From an uncultured Bacilli bacterium (GTDB lineage: Bacteria; Bacillota_I; Bacilli_A; RF39; UBA660): 39,548 nt of DNA. Each line of letters opens with the position of its first letter. The stretch's first letter is position 1. A program made the position numbers and the translations under genes. Positions 8,260 through 16,357 of this stretch are shown one piece after another. The notes under the pieces were generated by a model, which saw nothing but the letters and a program-made list of their open reading frames with translations, was not told where the DNA came from and did no database searches. Location: the NCBI GenBank assembly GCA_934162285.1, contig CAKPHY010000012.1:1-39548 (forward strand), in the 5' to 3' direction.

Positions 8260-8309
8260 AAGTCCTCCTTATTTTGGTTATAATATGGTAAAATAATAAT
8301 GGTGATAGT
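8260..8309. promoter_or_regulatory. Compact divergent promoter region
   Basis: Only 50 bp separate two divergent genes. On the plus strand TATAAT (8279-8284) would give a leader of about 20 nt containing GGTGAT (8301-8306) before ATG 8310. On the minus strand the space holds TATTAT/TATAAC-like boxes and the AAGGAGG of the ugtP-like gene, so the two promoters must overlap. No good -35 hexamers are visible. Confidence 0.55.
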
Positions 8310-9965
8310 ATGAATAGAAAGAATAAAATTATAATTACAATTTTAGTTGCCATAATTCTTATTTTAATCGTTTTAATTATTTTTAATTATTCTAAAAAGA
8401 ATAAAGTGGAAAAAACTTTTGATGCTTATATTTCATCTAGTAACAATAGTATTAAAATTATGAATGAAGATCAAAATGAATTTATTGATATTATTCGTGG
8501 TACTAAAGTTACTCTATATGAAAAAGAAGTTAAAACGGAAGATAATAAGATTTATCGCAAAATTAAATACAATGATAATTATTATCTTGTTTTACCTGAT
8601 TATATAACATTTAATTACCAAGAGTCAATTAAAGAAAGTGAAGTTTTTGTTAGAACAAGCTTAACTACATATAAAAGTAACGATGATGTCTTAATTAATG
8701 GTTTTGCAAAAAAAGGAACAAAATTAAATGTTACAGGGTTCGATAAATTAAATGACGATGGTTCAGTTAATATGTATCAAATAAATGATAATGGGAATAT
8801 TTCTTATATTTATGCCAAATATGTTGTGCAAAATGAAGATGAGGCTTTAGCTGTTTATAATGAAAACGGAACTTATGATATTCATAAAGATCGTAAATAT
8901 AGTTATGAACTTTATGGAGGTTCACCTAAAAATTTAGATTATTATCCTTACGAAAAACCAAGTTTTTCTGATAATAAATTAGTTGATCAAGCTAAAACTT
9001 ATTATTTAGTTGGTACTTATTATGTTTTAAATGAAGTTGACAAATACATTGAACTTGCTAAAGAAGCTAAAGCTGATGCTTTCGTTATTGATATTAAAGA
9101 TGGAGCTTTAGCTTATAAATCAGAAGTCAGCAAAGATTATTCGATATCAAGTTATAACGCTGGAATGAATTCTGTAGAATTTTATAAAACTGCTATTAAA
9201 AAAATTCAAGATGCTGGTTTTTATACAATTGGGCGAATTGTTTTATTTAATGATTCAACATTTGCTAAAGATAATCCTGATGAATGTATAAAAACTCCTG
9301 AAGGAAAAGCTACTAGTTGGGTAAGTGCTTATAGTAGAAAAGCCTGGGAATATAATGTTAAATTAGCACTTGAAGCAATCGATTTATTTGATTTTAATGA
9401 AATTCAATTTGACTATGCTCGTTTTCCAGAATCGTCATATAGCTGGTCAAGGAAAAATTATGATTTTAATAATAAATATAATGAAGATAAAGCTGAAGCT
9501 ATTCAAAATTTCTTATTCTATGCAACCGATGAAATTCATAAAAAGAACACTTATATTTCAGTAGATGTCTTTGGAGAGTGCTCTAATACTTATGTTACAG
9601 CTTATGGTCAATACTGGCCAGCTATTTCTAATATTGTTGATGTTGTAAGTTCAATGCCATATACCGATCATTTTACCAACAATAGTTATTATTGGACACA
9701 TCCATATGAAACAGTTAATAACTGGGCTAAAGGAGCTGCAGCTAGACAAAAAGAAATCCCTACTCCAGCTAAGACAAGAACTTGGATAACAGCTTATGAC
9801 ACACCATATTGGAATGTAACTACTATATATGGTGCCAATGAAATAGAAGCTCAAGTAAAAGGTTTAGTTGATGCAGGACTTGGTCATGGATTTATTACTT
9901 GGAACTCAGGATCAAGTTATAGTAAATATAAAGCAATTGCTAAAGCATTTAGTAAAGAATACTAA
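8310..9965 (+). CDS. Membrane-anchored putative glycoside hydrolase (DUF4015 type)
   Basis: A 551-residue protein with one N-terminal membrane anchor (about residues 5-27) and the rest outside the cell. An extracellular region of about 150 residues, possibly SH3-like (GTKVTLYEKEVK, then a repeat-like VFVRTSLTTYKS/GTKLNVTGF), is followed by a TIM-barrel-like domain. That domain shows YYLVGTYYVL, KADAFVIDIKDGALAYKSE, FNEIQFDYARFPES and ISVDVFGE. These match the putative glycosyl hydrolase domain PF13200; the conserved Asp in IDIKD and QFDYARFP are the likely catalytic or sugar-binding residues. Linkage cleaved is unknown; a role in trimming cell-wall or capsule glycan is inference. GGTGAT lies 3 nt before the ATG. 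It is divergent from the ugtP-like gene, and tRNA-Trp follows with its own promoter. Confidence 0.85.
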   Translation: MNRKNKIIITILVAIILILIVLIIFNYSKKNKVEKTFDAYISSSNNSIKIMNEDQNEFIDIIRGTKVTLYEKEVKTEDNKIYRKIKYNDNYYLVLPDYITFNYQESIKESEVFVRTSLTTYKSNDDVLINGFAKKGTKLNVTGFDKLNDDGSVNMYQINDNGNISYIYAKYVVQNEDEALAVYNENGTYDIHKDRKYSYELYGGSPKNLDYYPYEKPSFSDNKLVDQAKTYYLVGTYYVLNEVDKYIELAKEAKADAFVIDIKDGALAYKSEVSKDYSISSYNAGMNSVEFYKTAIKKIQDAGFYTIGRIVLFNDSTFAKDNPDECIKTPEGKATSWVSAYSRKAWEYNVKLALEAIDLFDFNEIQFDYARFPESSYSWSRKNYDFNNKYNEDKAEAIQNFLFYATDEIHKKNTYISVDVFGECSNTYVTAYGQYWPAISNIVDVVSSMPYTDHFTNNSYYWTHPYETVNNWAKGAAARQKEIPTPAKTRTWITAYDTPYWNVTTIYGANEIEAQVKGLVDAGLGHGFITWNSGSSYSKYKAIAKAFSKEY

Positions 9966-9971
9966 AACTAA

Positions 9972-10000
9972 TTGACACAACCAATTTTATAATATATAAT
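9972..10000 (+). promoter_or_regulatory. Consensus promoter of tRNA-Trp
   Basis: TTGACA (9972-9977), 17-nt spacer, TATAAT (9995-10000), both perfect. Transcription would start near 10007, about 30 nt before the mature tRNA. The -35 region (9974-9985) forms an imperfect inverted repeat with the leader at 10025-10036. Confidence 0.85.
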
Positions 10001-10038
10001 TTATACATAGGAACAAATTAATATATTGATTGTGTCCT

Positions 10039-10112
10039 AGGGGTATAGTTTAATGGTAGAGCGACGGTCTCCAAAACCGTTAATGTGGGTTCAACTCCTG
10101 CTACCCCTGCCA
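10039..10112 (+). tRNA. trnW: tRNA-Trp (anticodon CCA)
   Basis: A complete cloverleaf of 74 nt including encoded CCA. Acceptor arms AGGGGTA (10039-10045) and TACCCCT (10102-10108) pair perfectly, followed by discriminator G and CCA. The anticodon stem ACGGT/ACCGT encloses loop CTCCAAA with anticodon CCA at 10071-10073, and the T-arm contains GGTTCAA. A CCA anticodon, rather than UCA, agrees with UGA being used as a stop in this genome. Confidence 0.97.
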
Positions 10113-10151
10113 TATAGAAATAAACTCCAAAAATTTGGAGCAAACATATAT

Positions 10152-10187
10152 AAAAGCACGGAAAAATTTGAGTTTATCCGTGCTTTT
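10152..10187 (+). terminator. Probable tRNA-Trp terminator with extended arms
   Basis: An 11-bp perfect stem (AAAAGCACGGA/TCCGTGCTTTT) with a 14-nt loop and T4 at its 3' side. It is flanked by a further outer pair GCAAAC (10140-10145) / GTTTGC (10189-10194), and a smaller hairpin CTCCAAA/TTTGGAG lies at 10125-10140. Confidence 0.65.
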
Positions 10188-10214
10188 AGTTTGCCTAAAA
10201 AGTGAGAGAAAAAA

Positions 10215-10367
10215 ATGATTAAAAATTATGTTGATCTGAAAAAAAAGTTTGAAAGGAAAAATAAGAATTGCTGTGATTTTCATAATGCAAAATATGAGTT
10301 TACTTGTGGAAGAATATTAAATATAAATAAAGTTAATGTTAATTTTGTTGATTCTATAAGTTCTTAA
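10215..10367 (+). CDS. Small ORF, 50 residues, unknown or decayed
   Basis: ATG at 10215 opens a 50-codon frame rich in Lys and Asn with three cysteines (two in N-C-C-D). Only a weak purine stretch (GTGAGAG) precedes it. I recognise nothing. It follows the tRNA-Trp terminator at the left end of an accessory stretch, so it may be a remnant rather than a working gene. Confidence 0.2.
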   Translation: MIKNYVDLKKKFERKNKNCCDFHNAKYEFTCGRILNINKVNVNFVDSISS

Positions 10368-10485
10368 TAGATTTAAATGGTAAAAAAAATAATAGTAATA
10401 GAATAATATGTTCTTATATAATAGAACAATGCAAATAAATATGAAAAAATTAAATTTAATATAGATACTATGATAGGTGCCTATA

Positions 10486-10689
10486 ATGAGTAAAAATAAA
10501 TTAGGTATACCTAGTTTTGATATAGATATTAAACTTAAAAATAAAAAAGAAGCAAGAAAATATGCTAAAAGATTAATAGAAAAAATAAAGTATATATGCA
10601 ATAAGAAAAAATGTTCGAATAGTGATGGTATACTTAAGAAAGCAATAAAGGATAAATTAAGTAGTGAAAAGGTAAATATTGATTTATAG
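10486..10689 (+). CDS. Small lysine-rich hypothetical protein (67 residues)
   Basis: ATG at 10486 has AGGTG 7 nt upstream (10474-10478). The product, beginning MSKNKLGIPSF, is basic and probably helical (KKEARKYAKRLIEKIKYI) with two Cys close together near the middle. No family is recognised. Just beyond it, at about 10723-10776, another frame encodes a short peptide (D-I-T-L-P-N-E-E-I-K-E-I-Y-G-N-L-I-stop) directly after a TAG, which looks like the tail of a broken gene. An inverted repeat AGGTAAT/ATTACCT at 10708-10738 overlaps this. The small ORF may be an intact gene or part of the same decayed locus. Confidence 0.4.
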   Translation: MSKNKLGIPSFDIDIKLKNKKEARKYAKRLIEKIKYICNKKKCSNSDGILKKAIKDKLSSEKVNIDL

Positions 10690-10817
10690 TAAGTTTTAAG
10701 ATAGTTAAGGTAATTTAGTATAGGATATTACATTACCTAATGAAGAAATAAAGGAAATATATGGTAATTTGATATAATAACATAGTTTTTTATTGTATAA
10801 TGTTATTTGGTGATGTT

Positions 10818-12758
10818 ATGCAAAGATATTTAACTGAGAAGGAAATAACAAAAGAATTGGATGATTATATTTACAATGTTAGCATTAAATATGCTGTATT
10901 GCTAAATGGTGCTTGGGGAAGTGGTAAAACATACTTCATTGAAGATTATATAAAAAAATTAGAAGAAAAATACGAATTAAATAAAAATGATAAAGCAACT
11001 AAATATAAAAAACCTGTATATGTATCGTTGTATGGATTACTTGATATATCAGAATTGAAAAACAAAATTGCATTATCGCTTATAAAGAACAAAAAAGTAA
11101 AACAACTAATGCCCTTTTTAGATGTTGGCATAGAAATAGGAAGTGATTTAGCTTCTAAAAATACTTTTATTCAAAATTCGGATAGTAAACTTAAGAGAAT
11201 AATAAGGGCACTACATAAAATAGATAACTTAATAATATTCTTTGATGATTTGGAAAGATGCAATATAAATATAAATACTATTTTAGGGTATATAAATGAA
11301 CTAGTGGAACATAACAATGTTAAAGTTATTTTAATTGCAGACGAATCTAAAATTGGTAAAGTTAACTTTGAAAAAAATATAGAACTGAAATATATGTTGG
11401 CTTTATCAGATAAAGTTAAATACCCAATTGAAAAATCAAAATATTCATTTGAAAATACAACTAATGATACTGATAAACCATTAACTAAGGAAGAAATAGT
11501 TAAAAGAACAAGACAATTATTTGATAAAGATAAAATTTATAGTGAAATGAAAGAAAAACTTATCGGAAAAATTGTTTATTATCGTGCTAATATTGAAGAT
11601 GTATATAATGTATTTATAAGCAATATTATAACTAATCAAGAAGCGATGAAAACTGCAATTAGAAATAAAGAAAATATTTTAAAACAATTTGAAAGTAATA
11701 ACTATTATAATTTAAGAACATTACAATTTATATTTCAAGCATTTAATAGAATTGTAGATGAAACAATTAGTATTATTGAATTAGAAGATATAAAATATAA
11801 TTATTTAAATGACTTATTATCCTATTGTACAATTAAATCTATAAAATTAAACCAAGGAGAAAACACATATAATTGGGAACAAAATCAAAAATTTGGTACT
11901 ATTTATTTAGGTAATGAAATCCTAGATTATATAAATAAAAATTTTGTTGTTGGTTTTAGATTTGTTGATGACTATTTATTAAATTCTCATTTAGATAAAG
12001 CATATATAAGAGAAACTTTAAGTGAATACAAAAAAATAAAATTAAACGAAAACAATAATCCTAACAACCCTTTATATAAATTAAAAAATTGGTGGCTAAT
12101 ACCAGAACAAGAACTAAATGGTATTATTGATGATTTAATAATTAGAATTAAAGCTAATGAGTATGACTTAGAAATATATTCTAAAATAGTTAGTTATCTA
12201 TCTCGTATAGAGGAAATGGATGTTTGTGTAGAAAAAATTAAAATTGCAATAAAAGGACTTGAAGAAAATATTAGTGATAATAAAGTTAATGGACAATATT
12301 GTGAGGACAGATTATTTGATGGAACTAAGGAAACCGCTGAAATATATAATAAAAATATTATGAATATTAAGAGATTAGTTGATAAAAAAGAAATTGATGA
12401 CAATTTAAAAAATTTAAATGATATATATGAGAGTTCTAAATGGGGAGAATTATTTAAAGAGTATTGCGAGAAAAATAATAGTAAATTTTTAGATCAAAAA
12501 CATTTTGCGGATGCATTAAATATTGATTTTATATTATCTAACATTAAAGATAAAGACATAGAACAAATTTATGAATTTTTGTATTCTTTACAAAAAATAT
12601 ATAATTCTTCTAATATAAAAAAGTATTATGAAACTGACAAAAACATACTTATAAATTTTAAAAACAATCTTTCTAATATTGATAACATAGATAAAGTTAA
12701 AAAATTCGTAGTAAATAAAATAGTTGATTTTTTAGAACAAATAATAGAAATATTATAA
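10818..12758 (+). CDS. KAP-family P-loop NTPase
   Basis: A 646-residue protein with Walker A GAWGSGKT (31-38) and Walker B IIFFDDLERC (139-148), the KAP NTPase signature (PF07693; named for Kidins220/ARMS and the phage-exclusion protein PifA). The membrane helices that many KAP proteins carry between the Walker motifs are not seen, so this is a soluble form. The C-terminal 350 residues are charged and helical, without a recognised domain. Several bacterial KAP proteins are tied to phage exclusion; that role is inference here. ATG 10818 has GGTGA 4 nt upstream, and a TATAAT at 10796-10801 overlaps the earlier ATG at 10800, which rules that start out. A clear terminator follows. No partner gene is adjacent on the same strand. 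Confidence 0.85.
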   Translation: MQRYLTEKEITKELDDYIYNVSIKYAVLLNGAWGSGKTYFIEDYIKKLEEKYELNKNDKATKYKKPVYVSLYGLLDISELKNKIALSLIKNKKVKQLMPFLDVGIEIGSDLASKNTFIQNSDSKLKRIIRALHKIDNLIIFFDDLERCNININTILGYINELVEHNNVKVILIADESKIGKVNFEKNIELKYMLALSDKVKYPIEKSKYSFENTTNDTDKPLTKEEIVKRTRQLFDKDKIYSEMKEKLIGKIVYYRANIEDVYNVFISNIITNQEAMKTAIRNKENILKQFESNNYYNLRTLQFIFQAFNRIVDETISIIELEDIKYNYLNDLLSYCTIKSIKLNQGENTYNWEQNQKFGTIYLGNEILDYINKNFVVGFRFVDDYLLNSHLDKAYIRETLSEYKKIKLNENNNPNNPLYKLKNWWLIPEQELNGIIDDLIIRIKANEYDLEIYSKIVSYLSRIEEMDVCVEKIKIAIKGLEENISDNKVNGQYCEDRLFDGTKETAEIYNKNIMNIKRLVDKKEIDDNLKNLNDIYESSKWGELFKEYCEKNNSKFLDQKHFADALNIDFILSNIKDKDIEQIYEFLYSLQKIYNSSNIKKYYETDKNILINFKNNLSNIDNIDKVKKFVVNKIVDFLEQIIEIL

Positions 12759-12763
12759 TATTT

Positions 12764-12800
12764 AAAAGACTTAAATTTTAATGTAATTTAGGTCTTTTTT
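12764..12800 (+). terminator. Terminator of the KAP NTPase gene
   Basis: A 13-bp stem with one G-T wobble (AAAAGACTTAAAT at 12764-12776, ATTTAGGTCTTTT at 12786-12798) and a T6 run at the 3' side, beginning 5 nt after the KAP stop codon. Confidence 0.8.
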
Positions 12801-12801
12801 A

Positions 12802-13106
12802 TATTCTTTAGACCAAAGTATTGAACTAAAGACAAACTACTACAAATACCAAGAATTACTTCAAGCAATCAGAAAGCAGAATTATAATAATTTTATTTAT
12901 GCAATAAATAATATTGTCAATCTAATACCTAATTATATGAAAACATCTATTAAAATTTTAAATGAATTTAAAGATAAAATATATAACACATTTAATAATA
13001 ACTATCACAATGGTTTTACTGAAGAAAATAATAATTTTATAAAAGTATTAAAAAGAAATTTTTGGTTTTAGAACATTTAGAAGATTCAAAGTTTAAAATT
13101 ATGATA
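12802..13106 (+). pseudogene. ISL3-family transposase, C-terminal remnant with frameshift
   Basis: From about 12802 the plus strand encodes the C-terminal end of an ISL3-type (DDE) transposase: YSLDQSIELKTNYYKYQELL, then NLIPNYMKTSIKILNEFKDK, then NGFTEENNNFIKVLKRN. In intact members N-G-x-x-E-x-x-N-x-x-I-K-V-L-K-R is followed by FGFRNFxxFKxRI. Here that ending (FGFRTFRRFK) is present but in another frame from about 13060, followed by a stop, so a frameshift has occurred. The first two thirds of the gene are missing; the homology starts right at the KAP terminator. The element is dead, but marks past transposition in this stretch. A possible IS end lies at 13186-13212. Confidence 0.8.
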
Positions 13107-13185
13107 TGAAAAGGATTAGTGAAAATAAATAAGAAAAAAACAATGCTTTCGCATTAGTTTCATAAGATTAATTATCACTTATTTG

Positions 13186-13212
13186 CATCTACACAGACTA
13201 TTTGACAATCAA
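13186..13212. other. Possible right end of the decayed ISL3 element
   Basis: The stretch reading CTACACAGACTATTTGACAA resembles the ACACTATTTGACAAAGAGCC-type terminal inverted repeats of ISL3 elements, about 80 bp after the transposase remnant. No matching left end is found in the window. The resemblance is from memory, not a search. Confidence 0.35.
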
Positions 13213-13238
13213 CTTTCTTTCCTACCTCTATTTAAATA

Positions 13239-14519
13239 TCATGGTCTCAATGAAGTAATAGGAACTACATATACGCCGTCTGGTCTTTGATAAGCTGCTG
13301 GTATAAGTCCACAAATTACACAAAGTGACGATGGAACCTTTCCACCTTCTTTAGAAATTTGTTCTTTTAATTTTACTAGATTTTTAGCTGCTTCATCAAC
13401 TTGATTAGCACCTAATTTTACTTCAAAACAACACCATGAACCATCTTCAAGTTCAATAATACTATCTACTTCTCTATCTTGGTAATCTTGATAATGATAA
13501 CATTTGGCATTAAAACTATCAGCATAAATTTTTAGATCGTGTTCAACTAAGGATTCAAATAAAAAACCAAATGTTTTTAAATCATTAATCAACATATTCT
13601 CATCTTTAATATTCAACAATGCACACGCTATTGAAGGATCAGCAAAATGTCTTTTTTCTGATTGCTTAACTCGAACTGATGAACGAATATTAGTACTAAA
13701 TGGTTCATCATTATCTAAAAGATATAATCTATTAATTGCATCTAAATATGATGAAAGAGTATTAATGTCAATATCTTCATTATCAATTTCATTGATATCT
13801 TTTTTTAAAGTCAAATTAGAAACAGTTGAACTTTCATTTCGCGCAAGTGATTTTAATAATAATTTAACCTTATGTTTATCCCTATTTATACCATCTAATC
13901 TATTCAAATCATCATCAATTATTAAATTAATATATTCGGATACAAATACATTAGCTTCTTTTGAATTATAATTTAAATTAGCAGGCCAACCGCCTCTAAT
14001 AATAAACTTAGCTAAATTTCTAATATCTACATCACCAGTAGCTTGATCAATTTTTTTACCAGCACATATATCTTTAAGTGAAACAAGGCCATTTGAATCA
14101 CCAGTTTCAAATAAACTCATTGTTCTTAAATAAATTTTACCAAATCTTCCGGCCCCGCTATGTGATATTCCTTCTCTATTAGGAGTTGAAGAACCAGTCA
14201 AAATATATTGTCCTTTTAAACCAGTTTTATCAACATCAATTCTTATTTCATCCCATAAATTAGTTGCTTCTTGCCACTCATCGATTAATCTAGGCTTTTC
14301 ACCTGATAAAATAATTTGAGGAGATATTTTAGCAAGTTCAACATTATTAGATAATTCGCCTGTTGTTTTATGAAGCAATATTTCACTATTAGAATGATAT
14401 CGGCCAGTCCAAGTCTTACCACAATATTTTGGTCCTTCAATATTAACAGCACCAAATAATTCTAAAAATTGATCAATTTTCTTATCAATTATTCTTGATT
14501 TATAATTATTAACTATCAT
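13239..14519 (-). CDS. AAA+ ATPase with DUF4143 domain (AAA_14 family), second copy
   Basis: A 426-residue protein. Walker A is GPKYCGKT (29-36), Walker B is PRLIDEWQEA, and sensor 1 is YILTGSST, followed by the GAGRFGKIYLRTMSLFE stretch of the AAA_14 family. The C-terminal DUF4143 part contains YHYQDYQDREVDSIIELEDG and WCCFEVKLG, where D-S-hydrophobic and E-V-K form a D...ExK-like nuclease motif. It is distant from the copy at 3713-4918; only the domain plan and motifs are shared. GAGGGG lies 7 nt before the ATG. The gene is monocistronic with a strong promoter whose spacer and upstream region hold four direct repeats at 14555-14637. Function unknown. Confidence 0.88.
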   Translation of the reverse strand: MIVNNYKSRIIDKKIDQFLELFGAVNIEGPKYCGKTWTGRYHSNSEILLHKTTGELSNNVELAKISPQIILSGEKPRLIDEWQEATNLWDEIRIDVDKTGLKGQYILTGSSTPNREGISHSGAGRFGKIYLRTMSLFETGDSNGLVSLKDICAGKKIDQATGDVDIRNLAKFIIRGGWPANLNYNSKEANVFVSEYINLIIDDDLNRLDGINRDKHKVKLLLKSLARNESSTVSNLTLKKDINEIDNEDIDINTLSSYLDAINRLYLLDNDEPFSTNIRSSVRVKQSEKRHFADPSIACALLNIKDENMLINDLKTFGFLFESLVEHDLKIYADSFNAKCYHYQDYQDREVDSIIELEDGSWCCFEVKLGANQVDEAAKNLVKLKEQISKEGGKVPSSLCVICGLIPAAYQRPDGVYVVPITSLRP

Positions 14520-14544
14520 ATGTTATCCCCTCTTCTATGTTTTA

Positions 14545-14573
14545 ATAATACTATATTCAGTAATATTTGTCAA
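14545..14573 (-). promoter_or_regulatory. Strong promoter of the second DUF4143 ATPase
   Basis: Minus strand TTGACA (14573-14568), 17-nt spacer, TATTAT (14550-14545). One of the four direct repeats (14555-14568) occupies the spacer, and the others extend upstream, so a protein bound to the array would block the polymerase. Confidence 0.8.
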
Positions 14574-14637
14574 ATTCATTCAGTGATATTTCTAAATTTC
14601 ATTCAGTGATATTTACCAATTTCATTCAGTAATTTTT
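14555..14637. repeat. Four direct repeats at an exact 23-bp period (putative operator array)
   Basis: The 14-mer ATTCAGT(A/G)AT(A/T)TTT begins at 14555, 14578, 14601 and 14624, so the period is exactly 23 bp, about two helical turns. The inner copies are identical; the two outer ones differ by one or two bases. Intervening 9-bp segments are AT-rich and partly conserved. The array spans the -35 box and spacer of the ATPase promoter. Confidence 0.85.
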
Positions 14638-14699
14638 GTAGAAGAATAAAAATACTAAAAATTCTTTTTTAATCATTTATTTTTATTATTACACTTCAA

Positions 14700-14730
14700 A
14701 AAAGATTTCAGAATTAATCCGAAATCTTTT
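14700..14730 (-). terminator. Terminator of the 528-residue protein gene
   Basis: On the minus strand a 10-bp perfect stem (AAAAGATTTC/GAAATCTTTT, arms 14730-14721 and 14709-14700) with an 11-nt loop is followed by a T run, about 40 bp after the stop of the gene at 14771. The rest of 14638-14770 shows nothing else. Confidence 0.75.
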
Positions 14731-14770
14731 AAATAGTTAATATATCATAGCTGCTATCATTTACAATTAA

Positions 14771-16357
14771 CTATAAATGGTAATATTTCATCATTAAATC
14801 ATATTCTCTTTCTACCATTTCATCAAATTTACAACCAGTTTTTACATTAATTCCCTGTAACATACCATCATATACTAAATTACCTTTAAAAGGAATAATC
14901 GATGTAACTGTTACATATGGTAATTCATTATATGGAATAATGTTGTCAATATTATCATTTAAGCCTTTTACCATATATATTTTACTTTCGTCCATAAAAG
15001 CAGTATATTCTTGTTCATACCTAGAAATAATAAACATACTTCTAATACCTTTTTTAAATTCGCTTGTTATATCCAATTCTTCTTTATTAAACTTATAGGG
15101 ATTAGCTAGGCAAAATTTTAATATAATTACATCTTTATTTTTCCAAAATTTATCTACTATATTTATTATTTCAAATGGATTAATTCCATTATGATTATAG
15201 ATCTTAACTTTATTGTTTATTTTATATTTTTCATTAGTAAATTCTAATAAAGCAAAATATATTTTATAAAATAATTTAGTATCTTTTTTAGAAATGCAAG
15301 CATTTTGTTGTTTTACATACTTTTTTGCTTTATCACTTTGAATTTTCATTTGTCTAATTTTAATTTTTTTAGCTTCATTCGGAGTAAAACCATTTAAAGC
15401 TCCTGATGGCATTTCATCCATAGCTTCATCTAAAGTTTTAAAAAAGTTAGTCAAATCAACATATTTTAATGCTGGTACACTTTTAATTGCTTTTTTTAAA
15501 GAAGATCTTTCCATATTTAGCATTGCATATTCTCTAATTAATTTAAGCGCTGAATGTCCAAAAAATGGTAACTTATCTAATTCATCTAAAAATTTTTTAA
15601 TTTTTGGATTATTTAAATCAAAATCATTGTAAAATAACATTTTAAATATTCTGAGATCTATTTTCTTATTTTCTGATAATCCCTGCTTTTTTCTTTGCTC
15701 ATGTAATTCATCTACTATACCATAATAATCTTGAAAAATTGCAAGTGGGACATTTTCTCCTAAACCATCTATGTTTTTTGCAGCAATAAATACATAATAA
15801 TTAAATAATCTATTATTTAACATATGATTCCATATCTTTTCAGGATTAATTTCAGTTATTCCAGATGCAAATTGGCATACTGTATCTAATAATGCCGTAC
15901 CTTGCATTTTACAATAACTTACTAATAATTCATTTAAGTCATCTGTTTTCTTTTTTTCAACCCAATTTATTTTGTTTAAAGCAATATTTACCTTAGTAAT
16001 TATTTCTTCAGGAATCCAACTTATTTTGTAATAATCATAATCAAGTAAAAATTTATTCCTTAAAGTTTCTCTCTCCCAATTATATTTTTCACTTAAATAC
16101 TTAATCTCATATTTTAATGGATTACTTTGTAGATCATCTAAAGTAAATTTATTATCTAATACCATTTTTAAATATTTTAATTCTCTAGTTGTACAAATAT
16201 CAATAATGTTTTTTGGATCATCATAAACTTTATATATTGCATCTAACATCTTAACTTTAGTTATTTTTTCATAAGTCTTAAAATGTTTTACAATTCTTGT
16301 ATATTGTTCATAAACATATTCTTTTCTAAACTTACTTATTTTATCATACATCTTCAT
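14771..16357 (-). CDS. Hypothetical protein, 528 residues
   Basis: I do not recognise this protein. It has no signal peptide or membrane segment and is charged, Lys/Asn/Ile-rich and mostly helical. The first 250 residues look like helical repeats. A basic stretch follows around 325-350 (NEAKKIKIRQMKIQSDKAKK), and a probable beta-rich C-terminal domain ends with VTVTSIIPFKGNLVYDGMLQ. That ending recalls the segment found in some SEC-C-associated or uncharacterised Firmicutes proteins, but no Cys cluster of a SEC-C motif is present. GGAG lies about 10 nt before the ATG. It has its own terminator and no same-strand partner nearby. Lying beside two accessory ATPases and an IS remnant, it is probably acquired; a defence role cannot be supported from its sequence. 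Confidence 0.7.
   Translation of the reverse strand: MKMYDKISKFRKEYVYEQYTRIVKHFKTYEKITKVKMLDAIYKVYDDPKNIIDICTTRELKYLKMVLDNKFTLDDLQSNPLKYEIKYLSEKYNWERETLRNKFLLDYDYYKISWIPEEIITKVNIALNKINWVEKKKTDDLNELLVSYCKMQGTALLDTVCQFASGITEINPEKIWNHMLNNRLFNYYVFIAAKNIDGLGENVPLAIFQDYYGIVDELHEQRKKQGLSENKKIDLRIFKMLFYNDFDLNNPKIKKFLDELDKLPFFGHSALKLIREYAMLNMERSSLKKAIKSVPALKYVDLTNFFKTLDEAMDEMPSGALNGFTPNEAKKIKIRQMKIQSDKAKKYVKQQNACISKKDTKLFYKIYFALLEFTNEKYKINNKVKIYNHNGINPFEIINIVDKFWKNKDVIILKFCLANPYKFNKEELDITSEFKKGIRSMFIISRYEQEYTAFMDESKIYMVKGLNDNIDNIIPYNELPYVTVTSIIPFKGNLVYDGMLQGINVKTGCKFDEMVEREYDLMMKYYHL

Noticed and set aside
10215..10367. 50-residue ORF as a toxin of a toxin-antitoxin pair
   Set aside because: No membrane helix, no known toxin motif, weak ribosome binding site, and no clear partner.
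10101..10601. Minus-strand ORFs at 10101-10283 and 10317-10601
   Set aside because: They overlap the tRNA terminator or consist of low-complexity AT-rich codons (long Phe/Ile/Tyr runs) without ribosome binding sites.
14555..14637. Short regularly spaced repeats as a CRISPR array
   Set aside because: Repeats are 14 bp and the 9-bp spacers are too short and partly alike; the array sits on a promoter and no cas gene is present.
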